Below, piece after piece: positions 52,191 to 63,623 of a stretch of DNA of 64,000 nucleotides. The translations under genes and the position numbers were made by a program. Source of the stretch: Adiantum capillus-veneris (taxonomy: Eukaryota; Streptophyta; Polypodiopsida; Polypodiales; Pteridaceae); assembly GCA_014529385.2 (NCBI GenBank), contig CM043966.1, positions 99,462,087-99,526,086 of the forward strand. Reading direction: 5' to 3'. The notes beneath the pieces are model-generated. The model worked only from the letters and a program-made list of their open reading frames with translations, ran no database searches and had not been told where the DNA came from. The first letter of the stretch is position 1. Each line of letters starts with the position of its first letter.

Positions 52191-53737
52191 TATCTCGTAT
52201 CCCTAATGGCGAAGCTCCTATGGGGGTTGATGATGAATTGCCTGATACTCCTTTGTTCATTGTTGAGACAATGCCTGAATGGAGTGAAAAGATTGTTAAC
52301 TTCTTAGTTAATGGTTTTCAACCCAAAGAGCTGCGAAAAGATATAACTCGAAAATTAATCAAGGAATGCGAACCCTATTTCTTACTGGCCGGAACTCTCT
52401 ATAAGAGAGGAAAAGATGATGTTCTTAGACGCTGTGCCCGCGAGGATGAGTATTTATATATTCTGCAAGAGGCACACATGGGCGTAGCTGGTGGTCACTT
52501 TTCAGGAAAGTTGACTGCCCAAAAGATCTTACAGTCAGGCTATTGGTGGCCCACTCTGTTTAAGGATGCATCACTTTTTGCAAAGGGATGTGATGAATGC
52601 CAACGCTTCAAGAAGCCACAAAGAAGTGATAGGATGCCTCTACATCCCATCAAGGTAACCCAACCATTTGAAAAGTGGGGCTTAGACGTTGTAGGACCGA
52701 TTAGTACGACTGCACGTAACACGCAATCACGATATATCATTGTGGCTACCGACTATGTAACCAAATGGGCTGAAGCAAAAGCAACACGGAAGGCGGATGC
52801 AAAAACAACAGCTAAGTTCCTCTTTGAGAACATTATCACACGTTTTGGATGCCCCTTTGAACTTGTGAGTGACAATGGAACTCATTTTATAAATGAAGTA
52901 ATAAAAGAACTCACATCAAACTTCATGATATCTCACCACAAGTCTACATCCTATTATCCCCAAACAAATGGCCAAGCTGAGAGTACCAACAAAACTCTCA
53001 TCTCCATTTTGACAAAGACAGTCGAGGCTCATCGCACTGATTGGGACCTAAAGCTTACATCAGCTTTATGGGCTTATCGTACTGCGTGTAAAGTTGATAT
53101 TAATTGCACACCATTTAAAATGGTGTATGGCCAAGAAGCAGTTATGCCATGAGATTTTGTCATTCCTAGTCTTCGAGTAGCTTCTCAAGAAGGTTGGGAT
53201 GGTAACCCCTTAGTGGAGCGATTATATATCCTGGAAAGGCTAGATGAAGAAAGGCAATTAGCTATGCGAAATGCTCTAGTGGAGAAGGATAGGAGAAAGA
53301 AGTGGTTTGATAGCCATTTAAAGGATAAAGACATCAAGGTTGGTGATAAAGTTCTTATGTACGGGGTACGTAATGAAAATAAGAAATTGAAATACGCTGG
53401 TAAGGGACCATATCGAGTGTGTGAAATTACCCCGCAAGGGACCATTCGTGTGGAGACTCTAGATGGAGTTGAAACCATTGGATTCCTTAATGGGAGTAAA
53501 TTCAAAAGATATAATGATCCTCTAAGCCAGGAAGAGTTACAAGCCATCCATCAAAAGAAGGCTGCCAAGGAACAAGCAGAGCTTAGAAAAATCCAAGCAA
53601 GAGTTGAGGCTCGAGAACGACAACAACGTCTTAGACGCCAACGAGAGGCTAATCTGGGAATCACGCAAGCATTTTTCGAGGACACAGATGACGACTCATT
53701 AGAATCTGAGCCACCCCTACATACCCAATTGAGCTAA
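52191..53737 (+). pseudogene. E3 integrase (catalytic triad intact)
   Basis: Finger: AHMGVAGGHF and CDECQRF. Core: FEKWGLDVVGPI (first Asp), YIIVATDYVTKWAEAKATRK, FELVSDNGTHF (second Asp), YYPQTNGQAESTNK (Glu), LTSALWAYRTACK, TPFKMVYGQEAVMP. A TGA at 53150 splits off the C-terminal domain: RRKKWFDSHLKDKDIKVGDK, GPYRVCEITPQGTIRVETLD, then an Arg/Gln/Glu coiled-coil-like tail (AAKEQAELRKIQARVEARER). The frame ends at 53737 and overlaps the start of the next ORF by about 26 bases. Confidence 0.93.
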
Positions 53738-54909
53738 ATAGCCCCTATGGGAAAGTACTATACAATGCCTTATTAGATATGGGAGCTAAACACAATTTGT
53801 TATCCTATGGAGTTTGGTGTCAATTAGGGAAACCGACCCTATCCCCGAGTACGATGCAGTTCAAGGGCATTAATAAAAAGAAAACTGCTATTCTTGGAGT
53901 CCTTCAGACCCCTGTTGTCTATGACAATGGAAGCATAGTGCAGAGGTTTCTAGTCATGCCCGTGGGAGCTATGGAAGGCAACGTAAACCTGGGACGCACG
54001 TGGATATTGGCAACCAAATGCACTATTGATTGGGATACTGGTAGTGTCATGACGCGACCACCGACTCTTACCCCTATCATTCAAGCAGAGTCACCTACGT
54101 TGCAAACTCTAGCAAAGTTGAAGGATAGCCAACATTCACAAGCCAAGGTGGTTAACTCGTCTTTGCCGGCTACCCATGAACCTAGCACTTCAACACTTGT
54201 AGTTGCACCAAGCAGTAATATTGCAAGTACTCAACCTGCACGACCTAAGAGTACATATCAATGGGTCCCCAAGGACTTACTTCCAACTACCTCAACCCTC
54301 CCATCCATTCCAAGAAAAAATTTCCCCGGAAAACCAAGAGCGCGCCCTAGGAGAGTCAAGACCAAATCACGATGGATTCCAAAACAACTATTAGAAGCCC
54401 AAGGCTACTATGATGGAAATGAGCAAATTTGGGTACCTAAACGTAAAATATGTCTTTCCCTATCGACAACAAACCCATATGAGTCAAACAGTGTAACGCT
54501 AAAGCCAATGGCAGACCGTGGGAAGGGAAAGATCACAGAATGCTACACACCTAGTCCAGAGCTAGTTTGGGCTCCAAGGAAAAACCAATTTATTCCACCT
54601 AGCTCAGGAAGGGGGGAGTTCCATGAATCTTCTAGCTCCTCATGTAATACATCCATAGAGGTAAAAGCTTCTACACAGCCTCCACCTACAATAGTGGACC
54701 TCCATGAAGCTACAAAGGAATCCACACCTTCCAGTGTTCAAGAATCACCTGATGAACCACTTCAAGTTCGATCCTGGGAGAGTACCTTACCACCCTTGCA
54801 ACTTGATGAGGCACCTAAGGTAATAGAAAACTACTGGCAAAAATCTTCACCTATAACAACTTGGAACAACTGGTTTCAAAGGGTGACGACATCATTTCAA
54901 ACGGTATGA
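53711..54909 (+). CDS. E3 ORF3: second retropepsin-like domain plus W-x-P-K repeat tail
   Basis: The frame opens after a TGA at about 53708 and runs 400 codons; the first ATG (53779) lies inside the active-site strand, so translation probably comes by frameshift from integrase. The N-terminal 110 residues read as a retropepsin: TYPIELNSPYGKVLYNALLD, the Asp-Met-Gly-Ala site at 53776, HNLLSYGVWCQLGKP, then VVYDNGSIVQRFLVMP and VNLGRTWILATKCTIDW. The remainder is Ser/Thr/Pro-rich with four spaced motifs: YQWVPKDLL, SRWIPKQLL, QIWVPKRK and VWAPRKN. No integrase or chromodomain motif. An E2 region in the same post-integrase position is related. Such an ORF is not part of the gypsy layouts I know. 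Confidence 0.65.
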
Positions 54910-54915
54910 TCTACC

Positions 54916-54930
54916 CAAGGAAGGGGGGAG
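54916..54930 (+). promoter_or_regulatory. E3 polypurine tract
   Basis: AAGGAAGGGGGGAG directly before TGTTTGTGG, seven bases after the ORF3 stop. Confidence 0.85.
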
Positions 54931-55152
54931 TGTTTGTGGATATCCATTATTCACTTGCTTCCCTCTCAACCTTTCTCCCTGACCTCTTAATCTCCAATCT
55001 TCGGGAATGTATATATAAAGCCTTATACTCACAAAAACAAGATAAAAAAGTAAAAGAGCAAGAGCCATAACACAAAATCATAAAAACAAATTATGCACAA
55101 GAACACGACCCTTGTAATATTTGCACTCTAACCCTCATCTATTTGCGTGTAC
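54931..55152 (+). repeat. E3 3' LTR (end tentative)
   Basis: Starts TGTTTGTGGATATCC after the polypurine tract. TATA box GTATATATAAAGCC at about 55008-55021. Candidate end GTGTACA at 55152 gives TGT...ACA termini and 222 bp. No second copy exists in the window to confirm the end. Confidence 0.6.
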
Positions 55153-55579
55153 ATATATGGCTAGTACGCTAGAGTCATCCACTCCTGCCTTGGGAGAGAG
55201 GTACCCTCGTTACTTTTCACAAATATTTCACATGGTCTTTCCAGTGCTTGCATGTGAATGGGATTTGATAGGTACGCTAGCATGTGAGAGGAATTTTGAG
55301 GAGTTAGAATGGCTGATACGTCTCTTGACCACGTCTGATCCATACTTAGTATAGAGCGTTTCTCCCATTGCACAAGCCTACCCTTTTGACCAAGATGACT
55401 ATAGGCGTCTAGTGACCTTCTTAGTAAACATGGGCACCTATGATGAAGAAGAAAATTTACAGGACTACACGGATGGCACATATGGTCTCATGGATGATGA
55501 CTTTGTTTATCTCAACGATGAGGATAGGGGTTTAGCCTTAGGGTTTCCCCCCAACCTCTACAATATCCTATTCCCTTGA
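55121..55579 (+). CDS. Hypothetical ORF with one in-frame stop, after the E3 LTR
   Basis: From ATG at 55157 (MASTLESSTPALGERYPRYF) the frame runs to 55579 with a single TAG at 55352. The C-terminal half is acidic (YDEEENLQDYTDG, LMDDDFVYLNDEDRG). No known domain. Its position just after an LTR end with a downstream TGG (TATGGCTAGTACGC) resembles the start of gag in a tandem element, but there is no supporting motif. Gene status uncertain. Confidence 0.35.
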
Positions 55580-56936
55580 ATCTCTAGGGGAGTGCAAATA
55601 ATTAGGTTAGGGTTCCTTAAGTTTTTTGTTGTGTTCAATAAGTGTTGGTACCTTTTCCCACTAATGTGCCTCCTAGAGGTATTCCTTTTGTTTCCTAGTG
55701 TGTACAGGAGCGTGTTGCTATTGATAGGATTTGGACCTTCATGAAATCTTTATCTCGACTCACTCTTCAAATCAAGCGCAACCATCGACACAAACATGTG
55801 TTTCTTGTCCATTAGCATTGCCCCTTATCTTTTTTGCATCTATGATTGTCTGCTTTGATTGTAATTGGTAGGATAATATCCAACACATTTGCTTAGTAAC
55901 AAACATTTAATTCAATGTAATTTTTTGTCATAATCACTTGTCTAGGTTTCAAAAATCAACTACTCCAACTAAGCTAGTTTGACTAAGTTAGGTGTTAGAG
56001 ATCTTCTCTTAATACCATGGGGAATGCCTTCCTAATAATCAATGGTTACTTAGGTTCTTAATTCGATTTAGGCAGCATTGTGTGAAATGTACTAGGGCTT
56101 TCTAGTGGGCTTGACCCTATTGACCTTTAGCTTAAGTATTATAAAGGGATTTTACTAGTGTGATGAGCCTGGGGAGATGTATCAGTGTTATATGACCCCC
56201 CAAAGTTACAAAATTAAAATGCTGAAAAAAAAACAAACAAAAAATCAAAGTACCACAATGTAAAATCTTAAGCTGGAAGAGAAATCTCAGCTTGATTTGG
56301 TACTTCACTCACATGTATTGCCTATGGTACTAGAGCCCTAGAGGTTCCCAATGTGGGCGCTTTTCCTTGAAAAGCAAAAAACCCAAGGCATACAAAATAA
56401 GCACACACATCAAAATTGAATCACTGTGAAAAGACTTTGGGGTGTCAAAGCAAAGGTAATCAGTCAGGTGATGATTTCATGAGAAATTCCTTTTATCGTA
56501 GCTTAACTACAAGGTCCTCTAGGTATAGCCTCTAGTCAGCCCTCGAACATGAAATACTTGGCTCTCGCGATTAAACAACTTAATTAACCAGAGGAAATTA
56601 AGAAGCTTACCCATGGTATTAATAGTCGATCTCTAGTGCCTTTCGACCGTTAAATTAGCGACCCCAAACTTGTTTAATGTTTTACCTTTACATCTATTTA
56701 TGCATTTGATTACATTGCAATTTAATGCTTATTGCTGACAAATTGTTTAAAATTCTGTTACCAATCAATTGTTTGCCTAAAATTGCATATGCTTTTTAAT
56801 CGCTTATGAGAATGCAATTATTGTGCAATGTTGTTTGATTTTGCAGTGACTGAAGAAGGCTAAGGACATTCATCTCAAATGCTCTTCCACCTCGACCAAC
56901 GAGCTTCAACTCAATAGCTTCCGAGGACGGAATCTA
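55580..56936. other. No recognisable gene
   Basis: A/T-rich sequence ending in the polypurine tract at 56937; probably the 3' untranslated interior of another LTR element. Confidence 0.4.
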
Positions 56937-57297
56937 CATCAAGAAGGGGGGCATGTTAACCCTCACGGCTCACGGACACCCTATCACCTACGAGACGGAC
57001 GTTGTAACCTACGGTGGACATTGTATTATTTATTTGGTAGAGTCAGGTACCGGGCTTGTCGGTCCAATAGGAAAAGGGTAAGAGTGATCGCCGATGAGAG
57101 GCGCAATCTAACTGGGACATTCAAGGGATTAGTTGGATAAGCATGGGTGCCCAAGTGTGAATGGGGTGAGATCATATAAAAGCCAACTAAACCTAAAATT
57201 CACTTATTCTCTCATTTGTGCAATAGAAGAGTGCTCTTGCTCCATCTCCATCTCCATCTTCTTCTTCTTCACCTCCTTGTGTGTGTGTGTGTGTGTA

Positions 57298-57332
<35 letters not shown>

Positions 57333-57511
57333 ATTGTGACGGCACGACGGTGGTGAAGCGGTTGAGCGCGACGTAGCGGCGTCTCCTTCTTCTTCACGGT
57401 GAGGAATCCTCCACGGTAGGAGCATAGAGCGGTGAGTGACACACCATTGCCCTCTTTTGAGCCTACTAGTTAAGCTAGTTGTGTGCTTGGAGCCGTTTGT
57501 GGCTCGCACAC
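56937..57511 (+). repeat. Polypurine tract and LTR of a further element (E5)
   Basis: AAGAAGGGGGG at about 56940-56949 followed by CATGTTAACCCTCACGGC; the LTR probably starts TGTTAACCC at 56951. It has a TATA box (CATATAAAAGCC) at 57172 and a compound (GT)n-(AG)n array at 57279-57331. The end is unclear; CGCACACA near 57511 is one option. No coding part of E5 is recognisable upstream. Confidence 0.55.
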
Positions 57512-57755
57512 AGTGTTAGTCAAGGCCCTTGCTTCGACAGTGCGGCAAGGAGCGCACAAGTTCTACGATCCTACAATCCTAAAGGCACTCAGCAAGTACA
57601 ACTTACCTCCAAGCTACCTCTACACAGCAAAAGACGACAATCTTAAGCTATGCGGTTCTAGAAAGAAAGTTTCTACTCTAAGAGATCCTAAAGGAAGCTA
57701 AAGGATAACTTCACAAGACGCTCATGTTTTTCCCTAGTTTAGGTCTCTTTGATCC
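57512..57755. other. Short unassigned stretch, probable leader of the minus-strand element
   Basis: In the minus direction this lies just after the primer site at 57756-57773, where an untranslated leader is expected. No gag motif. Confidence 0.4.
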
Positions 57756-57772
57756 CTGGCAGCGGCGCCAAA
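57756..57772 (-). promoter_or_regulatory. Primer binding site of a minus-strand LTR element (E6)
   Basis: Minus strand TGGCGCCGCTGCCAGGGA, the well-known plant gypsy primer-site type (TGGCGCC...), two bases from the LTR end CCCACA. Confidence 0.8.
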
Positions 57773-58649
57773 TGTGGGACGGGTGTCTAATCTCACTCCT
57801 ATCTTATTGGCAGATTTAGCGAGAACCACGATTAAATTATCAATCCATGGGACGAAGCCTACTCGGCTAGTGCATAGAGGCTACAAGAGGTTGTCAATCT
57901 CTCAAAAAACAACAAACAACTTGCATCTAACTCAAGCTACACTCAAGTGACTGAAATCATCAAAAGTCAATCGCTCATCGGAAAACAAATCACATCCGTT
58001 ACAGAATCAAATGACATCCAAACGTAACGAAACTTCTAGGACAAGTTTATAAAACCTAAGAACACATACTTATGGTCTCAAATCCCACTTAAGGTCAAGT
58101 GAAAAAAATCACGATTATTAACAGCAACAATGAAGTTTTGACCTAGTTGTTTTCGATCCAGAATGCATCCAAATGCTTAGCAATGATGTCCCAATACCCC
58201 GTCTATGCTTAGTTTTTGATTTTGAAGTGTAAATTTCTACTTATGATAAAATTAGCCTGCAGGTCATCGATGTCAAAAGCTACGAAATATCGTGAAGTTT
58301 TTACATCAATATGTAGAGCTCTTACCTGCGATTGCAACGCAACAAACGCGATTGCAACGTGGCAACCGAAGAGGGAGTAGGAAGCGCGAGAAGGAGAGAA
58401 GTGAGTGCCGTTAGCTCACACTGTGTATTTCATTATCCAAAACTCAAAAATAACTTACAAAAATTGGCTTTTATACCTTAGCCAAGGTTTTTGGTGGTCA
58501 AAACTAATAATCTGGGAGCCTTAACTAAAGATGGGTAATGACAGGTTGATACAATCTAGAAGCTTGTAGCCCCACTCATCAATTACAAGGTTTATCCAAA
58601 AAATACGAGTTATAATATTCCCAATTTATCAAAATAATAAGTGTTTTTA
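57773..58649 (-). repeat. E6 LTR, minus strand (outer end tentative)
   Basis: Adjacent to the primer site; on the plus strand it begins TGTGGGACGG. A minus-strand TATA box (GGTATAAAAGCC) at about 58482-58471 agrees with the orientation. The candidate outer end TTTTTACA at 58649 gives TG...CA. E6 coding sequence is absent, so only LTR and leader remain. Confidence 0.65.
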
Positions 58650-58667
58650 CAATGAGAGCTCCAGAAA

Positions 58668-59715
58668 ATGGTATCTGAGTTAGCTTGCAGCAAAACAATA
58701 TGGACAACAATTGATAGATTTAGCAAGCAAGCGCACTTTATTCCTATAAAAAAGACTATTAAGGCACACCAAATGGCAACTCTCTTCAGACCTGAGATTT
58801 TCAAGCACCATGGTTTACCAAAATCCATTGTATCAGATAGAGATTCTAGAATGAAAAGGTCTCTTTGAAAATCTAGGTACAAAATTGAATTTCTCTTCAG
58901 CCTATCACCCACAAACAGATGTCCAAAGTGAGATAGCCAATCTTACAATACTTGATCTACTAAAGACTTATGTTACAGAAGTAGATCAATTCTCACAATG
59001 GGAAAAGTACTTACCCCTTGTAGAGTATGCGTACAATAATATTGTCCATACTTCTATAGGAAAAGCATCTTTTGAAATCATAGAGGGAAGACCTAAAAGT
59101 CCCTTGCTACTTAAAGTACATGGGAAGATCTTCACTGCTGATGAGTATAGATGTGACCTACAAGAATCTTTCCAAAAGATTAAGGAGGCTATATGCATTT
59201 CTCAACAAAGGCAAAAAGCTGTTGTTGACAAGCAAAGAACGGCCTTAATGTTTAAAGAAAATGATTGGGTCTTACTTAAGTTTCCCAAGGCTTGATTGAG
59301 GCAAACGACGGGCAAAAATCCTAGGGGCCATCAAAAGTATTATGCTAAACTAGCAAAAAGATACTATGGTCCTTTTCAAAATTTGAAGCCAATCAATGAG
59401 ATGGCTTATCAACTCAAGTTGCCCAACCATTGGCTCATATACAATGCCTTTCATGTGAGCCTACTTAAGCCCTACAAAGGAGAGCCACCAAGTGAACCAG
59501 TTATTGGAGACCCTCCCAAAATCAAAAACCAAGAAGAGGTGCTACAACCCGAAGCTATCCTTCGACATGAAGACAATGTACTACCACATAGTAAGATTAT
59601 CCGACGGTATCTTATTAAGTTCGAAAATTATCCTTTTGAAGATGCTAGATGGATGCAAGGAATACAGCTTAAGGATAGTATGAACCTTGTCAATGCTTAC
59701 AATGCTACATTAGAG
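58668..59715 (+). pseudogene. Chromovirus integrase core and chromodomain fragment
   Basis: IWTTIDRFSKQAHFIPIKKT, HHGLPKSIVSDRDSRM (second catalytic Asp), frameshift, then NFSSAYHPQTDVQSE (the Glu after NGQ-like TDVQ), YLPLVEYAYNN, then GKIFTADEYRCD, QQRQKAVVDKQRT, DWVLLKF, stop, KYYAKLAKRYYGPFQ, INEMAYQLKLP and IYNAFHVSLLKPY. The last 65 codons (LQPEAILRHEDN, RRYLIKFENYPFEDARWM) are chromodomain-like, a targeting module of chromoviruses. The zinc finger and first Asp are missing: the E6 LTR ends just upstream, suggesting that E6 or a deletion cut the gene. Confidence 0.9.
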
Positions 59716-60313
59716 TAAGCAAATGTACATGTTTCTTTTAAATGATCAATGTTTTTTTCTTATAAGACTAGTTCTCTTTTTATTGTGCACAAATTTAAGT
59801 AGTATGCATGCTTAGAATCATGTTTGTGATGACGAAGTCTCTCAAACACCAAGTAGAATTTGTCAATCTACTTGGGAGAATCAAATGGACTAAAGACCAG
59901 ACATGCTTGTGGCAACTACTGCTACAGACGGATGCGCAACGTCCCTGCAAAATAACTCAAATAGAATGATAGAAACTATAAAACATGGCAAATATACATA
60001 CCCGATAAATCATGTTAGCATATAATCCAATTGTACATAAATAGAGAGAGATAGAGAGAAGGAGAGAGCGAGATAGCACGTGCAGGTGCACCTTCTAGAG
60101 CCGAGTGCAACACTGACACGACAAGAGAGAAGAGAGGAGAGAAGAACTACGCAGACACTAGGTGCAATCTCTCCCCGTGCAAGAGTGACCATTTTCCTCT
60201 TACACGTATTTCATTTATAGATTTCTTGAATGGTCAAAGTGATTACAAACTGGCCGGTCGGTCACAAATGGCCAAAGCTCATAAAAGAGCACTTGAAAAG
60301 TAAAATGTACAAT
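59716..60313. other. No recognisable gene
   Basis: Follows the chromodomain stop; probably the 3' end of the chromovirus, but no convincing polypurine tract or LTR border is visible. Short GA-rich patch at 60040-60075. Confidence 0.4.
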
Positions 60314-60319
60314 ATATAC

Positions 60320-60416
<97 letters not shown>

Positions 60417-60417
60417 C

Positions 60418-60465
<48 letters not shown>
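60314..60465. repeat. (AT)n microsatellite with periodic C
   Basis: About 150 bp of AT dinucleotides interrupted at intervals by ACAT. Open frames across it are artefacts. Confidence 0.97.
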
Positions 60466-61017
60466 CCATTCGCATAGGCCTAGCTTGGTCTAGTCTTTTT
60501 CACCTGTCAGCTGCAATCAATAATAAAATATCAATTCTATAACATACCTCTCCGTTGGAAAGCAACTGTCCTCAATTGCGAAGATAAAAATCTGCAAACA
60601 ATACTTGTCAAAAACAATGGTTAGTATTCTCTATCAAAAATATATCGCATAGGAAAAGAAAAAAAAATGATGAAACTAAACAACATTGCTTATGCCTGTC
60701 GTCATCCACAAACTACCGATTCTAATGTCCCATACCACTAGAATAAGCAGTATATGTCATACCTTGATGAATCAGGATATCATTGGTCACACTCATCATA
60801 ATCAATTCGCATCAATCTCAATCCAATTCCATAAATATTATCGCGACAACCCACAAAATTCAAGTCAAAAATATTTGCCAACATATATCCGTTTCAAATC
60901 CAAAATCCAAATATCCAAATATCCAAATCCAAAATCACTGTCAATATGTACCCGGGGAACAAAATCATACCAGTTGCAGTGGTGGCCAGCCACTACAGCA
61001 TGATTTGATGATCGGTG
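60466..61017. other. No recognisable gene
   Basis: Nothing assignable. Short overlapping copies of ATCCAAAT occur at 60895-60935. Confidence 0.4.
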
Positions 61018-61216
61018 TTGCCTAAATCGGTGAATCTACACCAATAAGACATGCTACCTAAACCGGAAAATCTGCACTAATGCTGCCTAAATTGGCGAAT
61101 CTACATGTGGTAGTATTAAAAACATGTGAATCTATAATTTGTTGTTGTGCTGCCTAGATTGGCAAATCTGCACTAGATGAGCATTGACACATTGCCTAAA
61201 TCGGCAAATTTGTGTG
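61018..61216. repeat. Five short direct repeats (GCCTAAATCGGCGAATCT-like)
   Basis: Similar 27-29-bp units at about 61018, 61050, 61082, 61150 and 61193, consensus GCCTAAATCGGCGAATCTGCAC. Spacing is 32, 32, 68 and 43 bp, so this is a cluster of direct repeats with partly variable spacers, not a strict tandem array. The spacers do not resemble one another, but five degenerate copies are too few and too diverged for CRISPR, and the context is nuclear. Confidence 0.7.
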
Positions 61217-63244
61217 CATGTGACCAATGGACTACACAGACATAAAGAAGAAAAAAATATTTACGATGTGTTTGACACCACTGTGCACTATAACAAAGTA
61301 CTTACAAATTATTTCCATCATTCCAAAGCTCCTTAGCTGATGTAAATAGTTTTATAGATCAGTGGAAAAAAATCATCATAGAAGGGATGCCATTTAGTGT
61401 AAGTACAAGCAATGTTAAATTCCACAATTTATAAGATAATATAGGTAAAACAAATATGAAATATGAGTGAGGTTGATGTACGGTACGTACTGTTTGCTAG
61501 CACAACACTCGAGAAGTTATGGCATTTTCACAAATCAAAGTAACATTGCAATGCTCAGCTATTGTTGAAAGAAATCACAACTTGGATTGCCGCTTAGCCT
61601 CTAGAATGATATCGTTGCATAAGAAAGTCAATATAAACGTTGAATTTGATTGAACATGGAGGACTTGCCTTTCGTAAAGCTGTACATGGTGCAACTTAAA
61701 AAGGGATTAAAGATACAGACAAACATGTCTATTGAGGAGAGGCAGTACTTGTGAATAATTAAAAGAAAAATAGAAGTGTATCAGATATCATCATGATGGG
61801 AAGAGAAATTTCACGACGTAGTAGTGTGCATTTTAGATGGTACAATCATTTTATAAGATCCATTTGTGAGGAAACTCAAAGGATGCCGTTGCGGAGTCAC
61901 TTGTGGAGATACATGACGAAATAGTGTCAGATTGGGGATGAAAGGAGTCACACTTGAACATAACATTACAACAGTAGCATAGGATGTAAGAGAGCCATAC
62001 TTATAGCTAGATGAACACCGCAACCGCCGAGGGAAGCTTTATTCCAACCGCAAGAGTGCCGGAAAAAAAAAACATTTCAAAATTAGATCTAAATTGGAAC
62101 TTAACACCTAACTACTATAATAAAGAGGCAGGGATTGGCCGGTGTCATCTGCCAAAAGAAAAACAAAGCTAGGAATTTGAAGTAGGCGACGTCCTTGCAA
62201 GGCCTCGAGCACGGTAGCAATGAGAGACAACACTATTGATGTATGGATCGCATTATTGTATGTAGAAGTTGCAAGAGAGGCTTTGATGGATGTAACCAAG
62301 GCATCAACATTAGCATCAATGTGTAGGTTGATAGGCTGGTTGGAAGAGGGTAAGCCGAGAGCAGGGAGAAATGAAATGAAATGTTATATTAAACGCCTTC
62401 AAAGGCTAAATTTCCATCTGAAATTGAAATGATACGCTCTTGCTGGGTCTGGGTACAAAATAAAATGAAATAAAGGTTTGAGAAAAAAAACTAACAGGAA
62501 AACTCTGAGATTCAAAATTGTCATCATCATTCCCCTTAATGTCACGCCCACAAATTTTCAGTAGCACAAAGCTCTATCTCTGAGACAGCCGCTGCGGATG
62601 AGGCGGGAGAGATGATGACAATGTTAATGACAACAACACTTCCTCCTTTGATTGTGTGCTGCGAGTAGATGTTGTTGCTGAGGTCGTCAAGCCCTTAATC
62701 TTGCACTGGTGGTTTGCCACAGCAGGAGAGAGCGGGGATGAGAGAATGATAGATAGGTAGAGAGAAAGAGTGTGTTCTTGCACTAGCACTCGCATGTAGT
62801 GTTCATAGAGAGCTGTCAAAAACAACATGGAACTGTATGACGGCTTGACGAAGAGGGCGGCTGGGAAACTATGAGAGAAAGAGAGAGTGATAGTTGAAAA
62901 ACCACTACATGTGTGGTTGGTCAAGAGAGACTAGGGTTGCTTGCAAAAACACAGGTGGGGGACAGGGTTGAAGGGCTCGGTGGTTGGGAAGGTCCAATTG
63001 AGTTGGTGGCGCATGCAATATGCTGCATGGGGAGGAGGAGAGAGAGAGAGAGAGTGAGAGTGAGAGGAGGATAAAACTGCTGTGGTCAGTGAGTAGGTGG
63101 AGAGATAGCCACCATATGGGCTTGTTGGCATGGTGGGAGATTCTGGAAATCAGTTAGTAGGAGAGATAAGCTGGTCACGCAAAGTTGGCCACTAAGAAAT
63201 AGAGAGAGCGTGGGTGGGATGATGGTGCCACCAGAAACTGAGGG

Positions 63245-63248
<4 letters not shown>
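61217..63248. other. No recognisable gene
   Basis: No motif-bearing frame. Minus-strand frames at 62299-62108 and 62924-62574 are short and low in information. Confidence 0.4.

Positions 63249-63311
<63 letters not shown>
63249..63311. repeat. (AG)n microsatellite
   Basis: About 31 AG units; a shorter GA-rich patch precedes it at 63033-63055. Confidence 0.96.
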
Positions 63312-63313
<2 letters not shown>

Positions 63314-63623
63314 AAAGAGTGAGAGAGAGTGTACTATGGGTCTGCATGCTACATGTTGTAGAGGATTGCAATGTGTCCGAAGACGGCTACTCGCATGCCA
63401 ACCTCACTTTGTGGGCATGCAATGGTCTGTGGTGCGGGGCCACTGGCAATTAAGTTGGTGCCATAGCTCTTGTCTCATGAGCTTCCTCAGTGCTTCCCCT
63501 TCCTTGTGCGCTCAATGCTTTTCTCCGAAGGCAAGTTGCCAAGCTTCTCACGCCACTGAAATTGCAACAGAGAAGATATTTCAAAGTTTTCAAGTCGTGT
63601 TTCCCACCTCTTTCCCACGATAG

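Larger units (their letters stand above)
48233..55152 (+). mobile_element. E3: Ty3/gypsy element, 5' part displaced or missing
   Basis: Order from left: gag zinc knuckle and linker, protease, long acidic linker, RT, RNase H, integrase, a second retropepsin-like ORF, polypurine tract, LTR. The 5' LTR and capsid part are not found in the window; E4 sits where they should join. Most domains keep their catalytic residues, so this is the best preserved pol in the window, though stops and a 40-bp duplication break it. Confidence 0.88.

Noticed and set aside
61018-61216. CRISPR-like direct repeats with different spacers
   Set aside because: The context is plant nuclear DNA with retrotransposons, the repeats are degenerate, spacing is irregular and there are no cas genes.
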